Assembly (NCBI RefSeq): GCF_001905505.1
Contig: NZ_LIPG01000002.1
Coordinates: 682,001-746,000, forward strand
From: Streptomyces sp. CB02058
GTDB lineage: Bacteria > Actinomycetota > Actinomycetes > Streptomycetales > Streptomycetaceae
DNA length: 64,000 nucleotides
Reading direction: 5' to 3'
How positions within the stretch are numbered: position 1 is the first letter of the stretch; every line of letters starts with the position of its first letter. The position numbers and the translations under genes were made by a program. A model generated the notes under the pieces. It searched no databases. It was not told the origin of the DNA and saw nothing but the letters and a program-made list of their open reading frames with translations. Below, piece by piece: positions 28,800-37,036 of the stretch.

Positions 28800-29720
28800 T
28801 TAGGCACCCGCGTGCTCGGAGATGAGCGCGCGGGCGGCGTCGAGGTCGTCGGGGGTCTTGAGCGCGAGGGTCGGCACACCGGGCAGCGCGCGCTTGGCGA
28901 GCCCGACCAGGGTGCCGCCGGGCGCCGCCTCGATGAGGGCCGTGACGCCGAGCGCCTTGAAGGTCTCCATGCACAGGTCCCAGCGGACCGGGTTGGCGAC
29001 CTGGCCGACGAGCCGCGAGACGACCTCGTCGCCGGAGGCGACCGTCTTCCCGTCGGCGTTCGACACGTACGTCACCTTCGGGTCGGAGACCGTCAGGGCG
29101 GAGGCGGCGGCACGCAGCTTCTCCACGGCCGGGGCCATGTGGTGCGTGTGGAAGGCGCCGGCCACCTGGAGCGGCACCACGCGGCGCACGCCTTCGGGCT
29201 TGTCCTCGGTCAGCGCGGCGATCTGGGCCGCGGTGCCGGCGGCGACGATCTGGCCGCCCCCGTTGACGTTGGCCGGGGTGAGCCCCAGCTTCTCCAGGTG
29301 GGGGACCGTGACGTCCGGGTCCCCGCCGAGGAGCGCGGCCATGCCGGTCTCGGTGACCGCGGCGGCCTCGGCCATGCCGAGCCCCCGGGTGCGTACGAGA
29401 CTCAGCGCGGCGTCGTCACCGATGACACCGGCGAGCGCGGCGGCGGTGATCTCACCGACGCTGTGGCCCGCGACGACGCCGGGCGAGGCGTCCAGGGCGG
29501 CCGCCGAGATGAGGCCCGCGGCGACCAGCAGCGGCTGAGCCACCGCCGTGTCGCGGATCTGGTCAGCGTCGGCCTTCGTGCCGTAGTGGGCAAGGTCGAG
29601 CTCGATGGCGTCGGACCAGGCCGCGATGCGGTCGGCGGCACCGGGGAGTTCGAGCCAGGGAGTCAGGAAGCCGGGCGTCTGAGCGCCTTGGCCGGGAGCG
29701 ACGAGTACGAGCACCCTCAC
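28800..29720 (-). CDS. fabD: Malonyl-CoA:ACP transacylase (FabD)
   Basis: A 306-residue transferase that loads malonate on ACP for fatty acid and often polyketide synthesis. Active Ser87 is in VVAGHSVGEITA and His191 in AGAFHTHHMAPA. The N-terminal VLVAPGQGAQTPGFL is the usual oxyanion segment. The GTG start has AAGAGAGAG upstream. It is the first gene of the fab operon, with a palindrome at 29783 between it and the activator gene fasR. Confidence 0.97.
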   Translation of the reverse strand: MRVLVLVAPGQGAQTPGFLTPWLELPGAADRIAAWSDAIELDLAHYGTKADADQIRDTAVAQPLLVAAGLISAAALDASPGVVAGHSVGEITAAALAGVIGDDAALSLVRTRGLGMAEAAAVTETGMAALLGGDPDVTVPHLEKLGLTPANVNGGGQIVAAGTAAQIAALTEDKPEGVRRVVPLQVAGAFHTHHMAPAVEKLRAAASALTVSDPKVTYVSNADGKTVASGDEVVSRLVGQVANPVRWDLCMETFKALGVTALIEAAPGGTLVGLAKRALPGVPTLALKTPDDLDAARALISEHAGA

Positions 29721-29782
29721 ACTCTCTCTTGTGGACGGCCCCGGACGCCCGTGGGGACAAGGACGAAGAACCGTCAGGGGAA

Positions 29783-29799
29783 TTGTTGAACTTCGACAA
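29783..29799. promoter_or_regulatory. Candidate FasR-binding palindrome upstream of fabD
   Basis: TTGTTGAACTTCGACAA is an inverted repeat with pairing TTGT, GAA, TTC, ACAA and symmetric non-pairing positions. It lies 63-79 bp upstream of the fabD GTG, a suitable place for an activator site. FasR is known to bind the fabD promoter in S. coelicolor; the link to this exact sequence is inference. Confidence 0.6.
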
Positions 29800-29803
29800 A
29801 AGT

Positions 29804-31009
29804 CTAGGGCTGGGCGTCACCGGCGGCCAAGCGCCCCAGGATGAGGGCGATCCGCAGAGTGAAAGCGGAACGGACGTCGGAGGGCGACCACCCGGTGACG
29901 TCGGTCACACGTCTCAGCCGGTAGCGCACGGTATTGGGGTGCACGAACAGCATCCGTGCCGCGCCCTCCAGGCTGCTCGCCTGCTCCAGATACACACTCA
30001 GCGTCTCCAGAAGTGCCGAACCCGCTTCTTCGAGCGGTCTGTAGATCTCCTCCACCAACTGATCGCGCGCGGCAGGGTCTCCCGCCATCGCGCGCTCCGG
30101 AAGGAGATCGTCCGACAGGACGGGCCGCGGAGCGTCCTGCCACGCCGAGCATGCCTTCAGTCCGGCCGCGGCCGCCTGCGCGGACCGGGTGGCCGCGAGC
30201 AGGTCCGGGACCACGGGACCGGCGACGACGGGACCGGCCGCATAGGGCCCGATCAGCGACTTCGCGACGTTCAGGGGGTTGTCGCTGCCGCCCGCGATCA
30301 CCACGAGGCGGTGTCCGAGCACTCCGGTGAGCACCTGGAGCTTGGCGTGCCTGGCCGCCCGCCGGATGGCCTCCACGGTGAGCTCGCTGTCCCCGTCGGG
30401 GGCGGTTCCCAGGACGACGCACACATGTTCGGGGGAGTTCCAGCCGAGCGCGGCGGCCCGGGACACCGCGCCCTCGTCCGCCTCGCCGGAGAGCACGGCG
30501 TTCACCACGAGGGACTCCAGCCGGGCGTCCCACGCCCCGCGCGCCTCGGCGGCCTGGGCGTAGACCTGGGCGGTCGCGAAGGCGATCTCGCGGGCGTAGA
30601 CGAGCAGTGCCTCGCGCAGCACCGACTCGTCGCCGGGCGCCGCGACCTCCTCGATCGCGGTCTCCATGACCTCGATCGTCGTACGCACCATCTCGACGGT
30701 CTGCCGCAGGGTGATGGCCCGGGTGAGCTCGCGCGGAGCCGTGCCGAAGACGTCGGTGGAGATCGCCTGTGGTGTCTCCGGATGACGGAACCACTCGGTG
30801 AACGCGGCGATACCGGCCTGGGCGACCAGGCCGATCCAGGACCGGTTCTCCGGTGGCATGGCCCGGTACCACGGCAGCGTCTCGTCCATGCGGGCGATCG
30901 CGTTGGCGGCCAGCCGGCCGGAGGCCTGCTCCAGCCGTTTCAGGGTCGCGGCGTGGAGATGGGGGTCATGCGCGGCGGGCTGTTCAGGATCGGGTCGGGG
31001 CACGCACAC
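29804..31009 (-). CDS. fasR: PucR-type regulator of fatty acid synthesis (FasR)
   Basis: A 401-residue regulator. A GGDEF-like/CdaR-type middle region (about 150-280) precedes a C-terminal PucR helix-turn-helix: TLSVYLEQASSLEGAARMLF, then VHPNTVRYRLRRVTDVTGW (about 335-380). Position directly upstream of and co-oriented with fabD matches FasR, the activator of the fab operon in Streptomyces. The GTG at 31009 follows AAGGCAG; a GTG two codons later is equally possible. Its gene is separated from fabD by 83 bp containing the candidate operator. Confidence 0.9.
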   Translation of the reverse strand: MCVPRPDPEQPAAHDPHLHAATLKRLEQASGRLAANAIARMDETLPWYRAMPPENRSWIGLVAQAGIAAFTEWFRHPETPQAISTDVFGTAPRELTRAITLRQTVEMVRTTIEVMETAIEEVAAPGDESVLREALLVYAREIAFATAQVYAQAAEARGAWDARLESLVVNAVLSGEADEGAVSRAAALGWNSPEHVCVVLGTAPDGDSELTVEAIRRAARHAKLQVLTGVLGHRLVVIAGGSDNPLNVAKSLIGPYAAGPVVAGPVVPDLLAATRSAQAAAAGLKACSAWQDAPRPVLSDDLLPERAMAGDPAARDQLVEEIYRPLEEAGSALLETLSVYLEQASSLEGAARMLFVHPNTVRYRLRRVTDVTGWSPSDVRSAFTLRIALILGRLAAGDAQP

Positions 31010-31084
31010 AAGACTGCCTTATCGGGGCAGGTGTCCGGATGGGTGGGGCGTCAGGTCGGCGAGCGGGGATACCGTGGAGGCGTG

Positions 31085-31753
31085 ATGGACGTACGCCGCT
31101 CCGGCGACCGCTTCCGCGGCGGGGACCCGGCCACGGGTGACTCCGCGGGCATCGAGACGCTGCACGCATTCTCCTTCGGGCGGTTCTACGACCCGGACAA
31201 TCTGCGCTTCGGGCCGATCCTTGCCTGCAACGAGGAGCGTCTCGCCCCGGGCGCCGGCTTCGAGGAGCACCCGCACAGCCACACCGAGATCGTCACCTGG
31301 GTGGTGGAGGGCGAGCTCACCCACCGCGACTCGGCCGGGCACTCCACGGTCGTACGGGCCGGAGACGTCCAGCACCTCAGCTCGGCCGCGGGTGTGCGGC
31401 ACGTCGAGCGCAACGACGGCGCCCACCCGCTGACGTTCGTCCAGATGTGGCTGGCGCCCCTGGAGCCGGGCGGCGAGCCGGCGTACACCCATGTCGCGGG
31501 GATAGCCGACTCCACCCCGTACGCCCTGCCCGAGGCGGGCGCGATGCTGCACGTGCGCCGCGTGTCCGAGGGCGAGCGGACCGCCGTGCCCGACGCGGCG
31601 GGGGTCTACGTCCATGTCGTACGGGGCCGGGTGCGGCTCGCGGGCGAGGAGCTGGAGCCCGGCGACGCGGCCCGGATCACGCACGCGGAAGGGCTGGAGC
31701 TGGAGGCCCTGGAACCGGCCGAGGTGCTGCTCTGGGAGCTTGCCTCCGTGTGA
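31085..31753 (+). CDS. Pirin family cupin protein
   Basis: A 222-residue bicupin. The N-terminal cupin has GFEEHPHSHTEIVTWVVEGE (about 57-76), holding the metal-binding His pair and Glu, and later QHLSSAAGVRHVERN. Pirins bind iron and some act as quercetinase or modulate enzymes such as pyruvate dehydrogenase; the role here is unknown. GGAGG lies 4 nt before the ATG; an in-frame GTG one codon earlier is possible. It is divergent from fasR. Confidence 0.9.
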   Translation: MDVRRSGDRFRGGDPATGDSAGIETLHAFSFGRFYDPDNLRFGPILACNEERLAPGAGFEEHPHSHTEIVTWVVEGELTHRDSAGHSTVVRAGDVQHLSSAAGVRHVERNDGAHPLTFVQMWLAPLEPGGEPAYTHVAGIADSTPYALPEAGAMLHVRRVSEGERTAVPDAAGVYVHVVRGRVRLAGEELEPGDAARITHAEGLELEALEPAEVLLWELASV

Positions 31754-31869
31754 GGGTCCGTCCCCTTCCCGGCACCCGGCGGGGGCCGGGACTTCATCTC
31801 GCGGACACGAGGGCGCCAGTGGGCCCGGCCATGATCGGGCCGTCCCCGACCCCCTGCCTGGAGGCCCTC

Positions 31870-32712
31870 ATGTTCCGCCGGACCCTGTCCGTCCTCGCCG
31901 CCGCCGTCGCGCTCGCCACGGCCGGTTCCACCGTGCAGGCCTCGGCCGCCGACGGCGCCTCCCGCCCTGGCGCCCGTGTGCTGGACGTGATGTCCTTCAA
32001 CATCCACCACGCCCAGGGAACCGACGGCGTGCTGGACATCGAGCGGATCGCCCGCGTGGTCCGGTGGAGCGGTGCCGACGTCGTGGGCCTCCAGGAGGTC
32101 GACAACCACTACTCGGCACGCAGCGAGTGGGCCGACCAGTCCACCGAGCTGGCCGCAGCGCTCGGCTACCACGTCGTGTTCGGCGCGAACATCGACAACG
32201 CCCCGCCGGCCGGGAGCGAGCACCGCGTGCAGTACGGCACCGCGATCCTCTCCCGCTACCCGATCACCGCCTCGGAGAACACCTGGCTGTTCAAGTCGCC
32301 GGGGCAGGAGCAGCGCGGCCTGCTGCACGCCACGATCGACGTCCACGGCAAGAAGGTGGAGTTCTACAACACCCATCTCTCCGCCAGTTCGCAGACCGAC
32401 CGCCTCCAGCAGACCGCTCAGGTCGTGGACCTGATCGGCGCGAGGAAGCCCGGCATCCTGGTGGGCGACTTCAACGCGCTGCCGGACGCCCCGGAGTCCC
32501 AGGCGCTGCAGAAGGCCTACACCGACGCGTGGGCCAGGTCCCCGCACCCGCGCGGCGACGGGGCGACCCACCCCTCCGAGGCCCCCACCGCGCGGATCGA
32601 CGTCATCTACACGACCAAGGACGTCAAGCCGCTGATCACTCGCGTCGTGAACAGCGAGCCAACCGCCTCCGACCACCTGCCGCTGCTCAGCAAGGTCCTC
32701 GTCACCCGCTGA
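31870..32712 (+). CDS. Secreted endonuclease/exonuclease/phosphatase family protein
   Basis: A 280-residue protein with a Sec signal (FRRTLSVLAAAVALATAG, cleavage near ASA-AD). The metal-dependent phosphoesterase fold shows VMSFNIHHAQG (about 41), GLQEVDNHY (Glu), FYNTHLSASSQTDR, LVGDFNALPD (Asp, Asn) and the terminal TASDHLPLL (Asp-His). It could act on DNA or a phospholipid or inositol substrate outside the cell. GGAGG lies 6 nt before the ATG. Confidence 0.9.
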   Translation: MFRRTLSVLAAAVALATAGSTVQASAADGASRPGARVLDVMSFNIHHAQGTDGVLDIERIARVVRWSGADVVGLQEVDNHYSARSEWADQSTELAAALGYHVVFGANIDNAPPAGSEHRVQYGTAILSRYPITASENTWLFKSPGQEQRGLLHATIDVHGKKVEFYNTHLSASSQTDRLQQTAQVVDLIGARKPGILVGDFNALPDAPESQALQKAYTDAWARSPHPRGDGATHPSEAPTARIDVIYTTKDVKPLITRVVNSEPTASDHLPLLSKVLVTR

Positions 32713-32743
32713 TCGGGTGTGGCAATGGACGTGGGGACGCGGG

Positions 32744-33217
32744 TCACACGCTCGTGGTGGAGCCCGGGCGGACGATCATCAGTACGACGACCACGGCCCA
32801 GATCAGGTTGAAGATGCCGGTGAGCATCGTCAGCCGCGCCGCCGTGGCGCGCGCGGTCTCCTCGGTGGGCGCGGTCCCGTCCTCGGCGAGCAGGAGTCGC
32901 TGCCGGGGCAGGATGGCGAACCCGAGCAGGGCCGCGGCGATCACGGTGAGGACGAGCGAGGCGATCAGCCAGGCGTCGGTGAGCACCCCGAGCGCGGCAC
33001 CGGTCGCTATGCCGAACACGGGTACGACGATGCCCCCGAGTGCGTAGCCGTAACAGATCCGGTGCAGGAGCGCGGCGACCCCCGAGGACCGGGATGCCTC
33101 CTCCGCGCCGTCCAGTGCCCGCAGCGCGTAGCGCGGGAACATCGAGGCGGCGACGGTGATCGACCCGACGGTCACGATCGCCGCCAGGACATGGATGGAC
33201 AGCAGTAGCTTGGTCAC
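32744..33217 (-). CDS. DUF2269-like four-helix membrane protein
   Basis: A 157-residue integral membrane protein with four predicted helices. It starts VTKLLLSIHVLAAIVTVGSI, a common opening of the DUF2269/CopD-like group, and contains RICYGYALGGIVVPVFGIAT and LIWAVVVVLMIVRPG. Function is unknown. GTG 33217 has AGAAGG about 10 nt upstream; the longer open frame to 33439 runs through the divergent promoter. It is divergent from a PadR gene, with a palindrome 21 bp before its start, so PadR probably represses it. Confidence 0.82.
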   Translation of the reverse strand: MTKLLLSIHVLAAIVTVGSITVAASMFPRYALRALDGAEEASRSSGVAALLHRICYGYALGGIVVPVFGIATGAALGVLTDAWLIASLVLTVIAAALLGFAILPRQRLLLAEDGTAPTEETARATAARLTMLTGIFNLIWAVVVVLMIVRPGSTTSV

Positions 33218-33237
33218 TTCGGGCGCCTTCTGCTCAG

Positions 33238-33262
33238 ATGTATATGTTGGCTGCCAATACAT
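33238..33262. promoter_or_regulatory. PadR-type operator ATGTAT ... ATACAT
   Basis: ATGTAT (33238) and ATACAT (33257) form an inverted repeat; inner sequence ATGTTGG-CTG-CCAAT is also symmetric. PadR regulators commonly bind ATGT/ACAT half-sites. On the minus strand TATACA (33244-33239) is a good -10 for the DUF2269-like gene. Confidence 0.65.
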
Positions 33263-33284
33263 ACACTGCCTACGGCTCTTTTGG

Positions 33285-33297
33285 GTAGGCTGCCTAC
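33285..33297 (+). promoter_or_regulatory. Palindrome GTAGGCTGCCTAC over a -10 box; leaderless start of padR
   Basis: The 13-bp perfect palindrome contains TAGGCT (33286-33291), a typical Streptomyces -10. The PadR ATG lies 9 bp after it, so its transcript is probably leaderless. CTGCCTAC also occurs at 33266-33273. Confidence 0.5.
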
Positions 33298-33299
33298 TC

Positions 33300-33641
33300 A
33301 TGAAGGCGGATGCGGTGCGAGGGCACCTCGACGGACTGTTGCTCGCCGTGCTGGAGCAGGGCCCGCTGCACGGGTACGCGATCATCGCCGCTGTGCAGCG
33401 CCGCAGCGGCGGAGTGGTCGAGCTGCGCACGGGCACCATCTATCCGGCACTGAACCGGCTGGAGCGGACCGGGCTGCTCAGCAGCAGCTGGGAGTCCGTC
33501 GGCGAACGGCGACGGCGCTGCTACGAGCTCACCGAGGAGGGGCGGCGCACCCTGGCGGGGGAGCGGACGGCCTGGGACGAATTCACCACGGCGATCGGCT
33601 CCGTCCTCAACCCGGCCGCCCCGCCCGGGATCACGACGTGA
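33300..33641 (+). CDS. PadR family transcriptional regulator
   Basis: A 113-residue winged-helix protein. It has RGHLDGLLLAVLEQGPLHGY then AIIAAVQRRSGGVVELRTGT and IYPALNRLERTGLLSSSWE, the conserved PadR_N domain, and a short helical dimerisation tail. It likely represses itself and the divergent membrane protein gene through the ATGT/ACAT site. No ribosome-binding site is present, consistent with a leaderless mRNA. Its TGA overlaps the next gene start (GTGA). Confidence 0.93.
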   Translation: MKADAVRGHLDGLLLAVLEQGPLHGYAIIAAVQRRSGGVVELRTGTIYPALNRLERTGLLSSSWESVGERRRRCYELTEEGRRTLAGERTAWDEFTTAIGSVLNPAAPPGITT

Positions 33642-34312
33642 ACGCCGCCGACGGACCGGCCGACCCCGTCGCGGACTACGCGGCGGCCCTGACGGCCGCC
33701 CTGCACGGGCCCGTCGCCGAGAAGGCCCGCATGATCGAGGAGCTGCGCGACGGCCTCGCGGACACGGTCGAGGCCCACGTCGGCGAGGGGAAGCCCTACG
33801 CGCAGGCGGCCCGCCTGGCGGTGCGGGAGTTCGGGACCGTCGAGGAGATCGTGCCGGTCTGCCAGCGCGAACTGGCCATCGCCCAGGCCAGGCATACGGC
33901 CCGGGCGGTCGTCCTCGCGGCGCCCTTCCTGATCGCCTGCTGGTACCTGGCCCGGACGTCCGGTTCCGTCGGCGTCGCCTGGCAACCGGCCCGTGCGGCC
34001 CAGTCGTTCGCGGTGTGCCTGGCCGGAGTGGCCGTCGTCGCCGCGCTGCTCGCCGCGTCGGCGGCGGCAGTCACCGGCGTACTCGCCCGCCGGCTGCCCA
34101 CGCCGCCCCGGCTGCCCCTCATGGTGGCCTGGGCCGGTACCACGACCAGCGTCGCCATGGCGTTCGCGACGCTCACGCTCGCCCTTGCCGCCGCACTCGC
34201 CACGGACTGGCCGCTGTTCGCCCTGGCGGGCGCCCTCTCGGCCGCCTCGCACGCCGTGGTGGCCTCGTCGGCCCGCGCCGGCCGCCGCTGCGCCCGCCTG
34301 GCCCTCGCGTAG
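33638..34312 (+). CDS. Membrane protein with permease-prefix-like N-terminal domain
   Basis: A 224-residue protein. The N-terminal soluble part DYAAALTAALHGPVAEKARM, then IEELRDGLADTVEAHVGEGK, resembles the DUF1700/HAAS permease-prefix helices that often pair with PadR. About five hydrophobic segments follow (VVLAAPFLIACWYLAR onward). It is translationally coupled to the PadR gene, a known PadR/HAAS pairing in which the membrane partner may modulate the regulator. That role is inferred. Confidence 0.82.
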   Translation: MNAADGPADPVADYAAALTAALHGPVAEKARMIEELRDGLADTVEAHVGEGKPYAQAARLAVREFGTVEEIVPVCQRELAIAQARHTARAVVLAAPFLIACWYLARTSGSVGVAWQPARAAQSFAVCLAGVAVVAALLAASAAAVTGVLARRLPTPPRLPLMVAWAGTTTSVAMAFATLTLALAAALATDWPLFALAGALSAASHAVVASSARAGRRCARLALA

Positions 34313-34508
34313 GGCTCGTGGAGGGCGCTCCGGGCCCGGGGGCGCGGGTCTCGACGGCGTCCGGTGGCACGTCTGCGCTTCGGTGCCTTCGATGTCGGTG
34401 TTGGCGGTGCCGTCGATGTCGGCGGTGACTGCGGGGGCGCCTGCGGTCACGGGGGATGGCGGAGTGCTGCGGAATCGTGGAACGGCTGCTCGGAAGACGG
34501 GAGTTCCT

Positions 34509-34542
34509 GCCGGGAAGGCCGCCTGACGACGGCCTTCCCGGC
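34509..34542 (-). terminator. Terminator after the frameshifted lipoprotein gene
   Basis: GCCGGGAAGGCCG (34509-34521) pairs with CGGCCTTCCCGGC (34530-34542) over a perfect 13-bp stem and 8-nt loop, directly past the lipoprotein stop in its reading direction. Confidence 0.85.
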
Positions 34543-34546
34543 CGGG

Positions 34547-34983
34547 TCACTCGGCCTTCAGGTCATTCGCGATCATGGACGTGGTGGAAGCCAGACGCCC
34601 GATGCCCTTCTGCACCTCGCGTATGCCCGCGGAGGCCCGGGGCTGGTCATCCGCTTCCGCTCCGGCGACGCACTCGTCGCCTCCATGCTCGAAGGCCGTC
34701 AGGGCTTCCTTCCAGAAGCCCTCGGCGTTCTCGCTCGGGATGGCATCGAGCTCCTTGGCCTCGGCCACCTTCGTCAGCAGCTCCTCGCAGGCGGCGCCCC
34801 AGGTGTCGATCGGGCCCACGCTCACCTCGTTGACCCGGCTCGACGATTCGGAGAGTGCCTTGATGCTCTGTTCGCCCCCGAGGAGTACCAGTCCTCCAGA
34901 TTCCCGCCCGGGTTCGAGCCACAGCCGACGAGCAGCGCCCCGGTGGCGACGGCGACGGCGAGTAAACGGACACGGATACGCAT
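34547..34983 (-). pseudogene. Lipoprotein gene split by a one-base frameshift, with a TTA codon
   Basis: ATG 34983, after AAGGGGG, opens MRIRVRLLAVAVATGALLVG then CGSNPGGNLEDWYSS, a clear lipoprotein signal with lipobox VGC. This frame loses sense near 34880 in a run of five G. The +1 shifted frame continues with GEQSIKALSESSSRVNEVS, WGAACEELLTKVAEAKELD and ends MIANDLKAE at 34547. Restoring one G would join both into one protein of about 145 residues. Codon 7 is TTA (34963-34965), a rare bldA-dependent codon in Streptomyces. Either the gene is a recent pseudogene or the base is a sequencing error in a homopolymer. A good terminator follows, so it was functional recently. Confidence 0.75.
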
Positions 34984-35238
34984 GTAGCCCCCTTGTTCGG
35001 TCGTGCGGATGCTGCCAGGAATTGCCCGGCCGGACACGACGGATGAGGGAATTGCGGGCGGGCTCCCAGCATCCGCCGTCCGACGGACGCGACCGTGTCC
35101 GGCTCCGGTGACGCGGAGGCATCCGGGGCGGGGAAGGGGCTGGAGGCGAGGACCGGGGCGGAGGGCGGTGGAGAGGGCCCCCGGGCGTGACCGACCCCGG
35201 ATCTCCGAGGCCCGTCCGCGCGGTGCGGGGCCGGCCGG

Positions 35239-35871
35239 CTACTGCTTGCCGGTGCCGACCGGGTCCACCACGACGTTCTGGTCGGCGCCGTCCGCGATCT
35301 GGAGGCGGAGGGAGACCGACAGGGCCTTGGAGTGGGTCTCGTCGGGCGGGGTGACCTCGATGGCGCTGACGTACACGCCCGTGCCCTCGGCAGGCGGGTA
35401 GTGGAGGGTGAAGCGGGTGGTCTCACCGTTGGCGAGGTCGACGACCGGGGCGGCGACTTCGCTGCGCTTGGCGCTGAGCGGCCCCGAGGCGTCCTGGGAC
35501 CTCAGGTCGACCCCGGGGAATCCCTTCAGGGTGCAGGCATCGCCGGTGTTCCTGAGGCTGACGACGAGGTCGCCCTCGGCCATGCCGTGAGCGGTGCCGA
35601 AGGCGAGGTTCGACGTCTTGCAGGCGCCGGTGGTGATCATTCCGCCGCCGCTGCCCCGGGCGCTCTCCGGCTCCGTCGCGGTCGATCCCTCGCCGCCGGC
35701 CGTGGCATCCTCGTCGGTCGCGGTGCCGCCGCCGGAGGACGTGGTCGCGGCGGAGGAGGACGGCCCGGAGTCGTTCGTGCCCGCGGCGGAGTCCTCGTTT
35801 CCCTGGCAGGCGGTGAGCGAGAGGCCCGTGGCGAGTACCAGGGCGGCGAGGGTGAGCTTCTTGGCGCGCAT
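35239..35871 (-). CDS. DUF4232 lipoprotein
   Basis: A 210-residue exported protein. MRAKKLTLAALVLATGLSLT, then ACQGNED, is a lipoprotein signal with lipobox LTAC. A Ser/Thr/Gly-rich linker (about 27-75) leads to a beta domain with ACKTSNLAFGTAHGMAEGDL, LRNTGDACTLKGFPGVDLRS and TRFTLHYPPAEGTG, the DUF4232 pattern including its cysteine pair. The family is common on the Streptomyces surface with no known function. Confidence 0.88.
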   Translation of the reverse strand: MRAKKLTLAALVLATGLSLTACQGNEDSAAGTNDSGPSSSAATTSSGGGTATDEDATAGGEGSTATEPESARGSGGGMITTGACKTSNLAFGTAHGMAEGDLVVSLRNTGDACTLKGFPGVDLRSQDASGPLSAKRSEVAAPVVDLANGETTRFTLHYPPAEGTGVYVSAIEVTPPDETHSKALSVSLRLQIADGADQNVVVDPVGTGKQ

Positions 35872-36172
35872 CGTTCGGTCCTTTGCGGTCGGTGCCGGCG
35901 TTACTGATCACTAGGACCGGCCCCGGCCCGTACGGCGTTGCGCCAGGCCACCCGCTCATACATGCCTGTTACACGCGATTGCGGGGTGCGGGGTGCGCCC
36001 GTACCGCCCGGGCCCGCCGCACCACCGGGTTCCGCGCATCTCGCCGTGGACTACCGGGCTGCCCGGCGGCTGGGACACACCCGTGACGGCCGGCCCTTGA
36101 ACATCGCGGGCGTTGCAGCCTCTTCACGCGCACGGCACCGTCCGCACACCCGTCCGTCCCCGTGCCGGGGGC
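35872..36172. other. Intergenic region, nothing recognised
   Basis: About 300 bp between the DUF4232 gene and the HxlR gene, both leftward. It must contain the promoter of the lipoprotein gene; AAAGGACC before its ATG is the ribosome-binding site. No convincing promoter, repeat or small ORF was seen. Confidence 0.4.
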
Positions 36173-36553
36173 TCACTTGCTCCGGCTGTCGTCGTACGTG
36201 GTCCTGCTGTCCTGGATGGCGCCGTTGTGCTCGATGGCCCAGCGGGCGAGTGCCAGAGCGGGCGGGATGAGGCTCTTCCCCCGGGTGGTGAGCTCGTACT
36301 CGACGCGGGGCGGGACCTCCGCGTAGGCGGTGCGGGAGACCAGCCCGTCCCGTTCGAGGTTGCGCAGGGTCAGCGTGAGCATCCGCTGCGAGATGCCGGG
36401 GATGTGCTGGTGCAGATGGGAGAAGCGCATGCGCCCCTCGTCCAGCGTCGCGACGACCAGCATCGTCCACTTGTCGCAGATCCGGTCCAGGATCGCCCGG
36501 ATCGCCTTGCCGCCGTCCCCCCGGATCATGCAGGTGTGCTCGTACTGCTCCAC
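36173..36553 (-). CDS. HxlR family transcriptional regulator
   Basis: A 126-residue winged-helix regulator. Diagnostic parts are EHTCMIRGDGGKAIRAILDR, ICDKWTMLVVATLDEGRMRF, FSHLHQHIPGISQRMLTLTL, RNLERDGLVSRTAYAEVPPR and VEYELTTRGKSL. The N-terminal Cys is where redox- or aldehyde-sensing HxlR members place theirs. GTG 36553 is preferred because AAGGAG lies 5 nt upstream; ATG 36616 would cross the operator region. It is divergent from a DoxX gene, its probable target. Confidence 0.9.
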   Translation of the reverse strand: MEQYEHTCMIRGDGGKAIRAILDRICDKWTMLVVATLDEGRMRFSHLHQHIPGISQRMLTLTLRNLERDGLVSRTAYAEVPPRVEYELTTRGKSLIPPALALARWAIEHNGAIQDSRTTYDDSRSK

Positions 36554-36627
36554 GACAGCTCCTTGTGCGTAACCCACATCCGTGTGCCTTTTGCAGGCCT
36601 CCCACCAGTCACCCATGATGAGGCAAC

Positions 36628-36640
36628 TTACGGTTCGTAA
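36628..36640. promoter_or_regulatory. Candidate HxlR operator TTACGGTTCGTAA
   Basis: TTACG and CGTAA form a perfect inverted repeat with a 3-bp spacer, 18 bp before the doxX start. A further GTAAC-like half-site occurs in the same divergent region (GTAACCCAC near 36569). Confidence 0.5.
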
Positions 36641-36657
36641 CTAACGGGAGATCCCTC

Positions 36658-37023
36658 ATGCAGGTCGCGTACTGGATCGTCGCCGGGCTCCTGGCCCTCT
36701 TCTACGTCTACTCCGGGGGCATGAAGGCCGTGCGGAGCCAGGAGCAGCTGCGGCCCATGATGGGCTGGGTCGATCAGACGCCCATGGCCCTCGTGAGGGT
36801 GATCGGGGTCCTGGAGATCCTCGGTGCGCTCGGCCTCGTGCTGCCGCCGCTCACCGGCGTCGCGGTCGGGCTCGCCGTCGCCGCCGCGGTCGGCCTGGTC
36901 CTGGTGCAGATCGGTGGCATGGCGCTGCACCTGTCCCGTGGCGAGGTGCGGGTGATCGGGCTGAACGTCGTCCTTCTGGTGCTGGCCGCAGTGACCGCCT
37001 GGCTGGGCACCGTCTGGCTCTGA
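36658..37023 (+). CDS. DoxX family membrane protein
   Basis: A 121-residue four-helix protein, starting QVAYWIVAGLLALFYVYSGG, then KAVRSQEQLRPMMGWVDQTP and VRVIGVLEILGALGLVLPPL, the DoxX-like pattern. These are poorly characterised membrane proteins often controlled by an adjacent HxlR regulator and linked to redox or thiol stress. GGGAG precedes the ATG. Confidence 0.9.
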   Translation: MQVAYWIVAGLLALFYVYSGGMKAVRSQEQLRPMMGWVDQTPMALVRVIGVLEILGALGLVLPPLTGVAVGLAVAAAVGLVLVQIGGMALHLSRGEVRVIGLNVVLLVLAAVTAWLGTVWL

Positions 37024-37036
37024 CCCGCGCGGGCGC

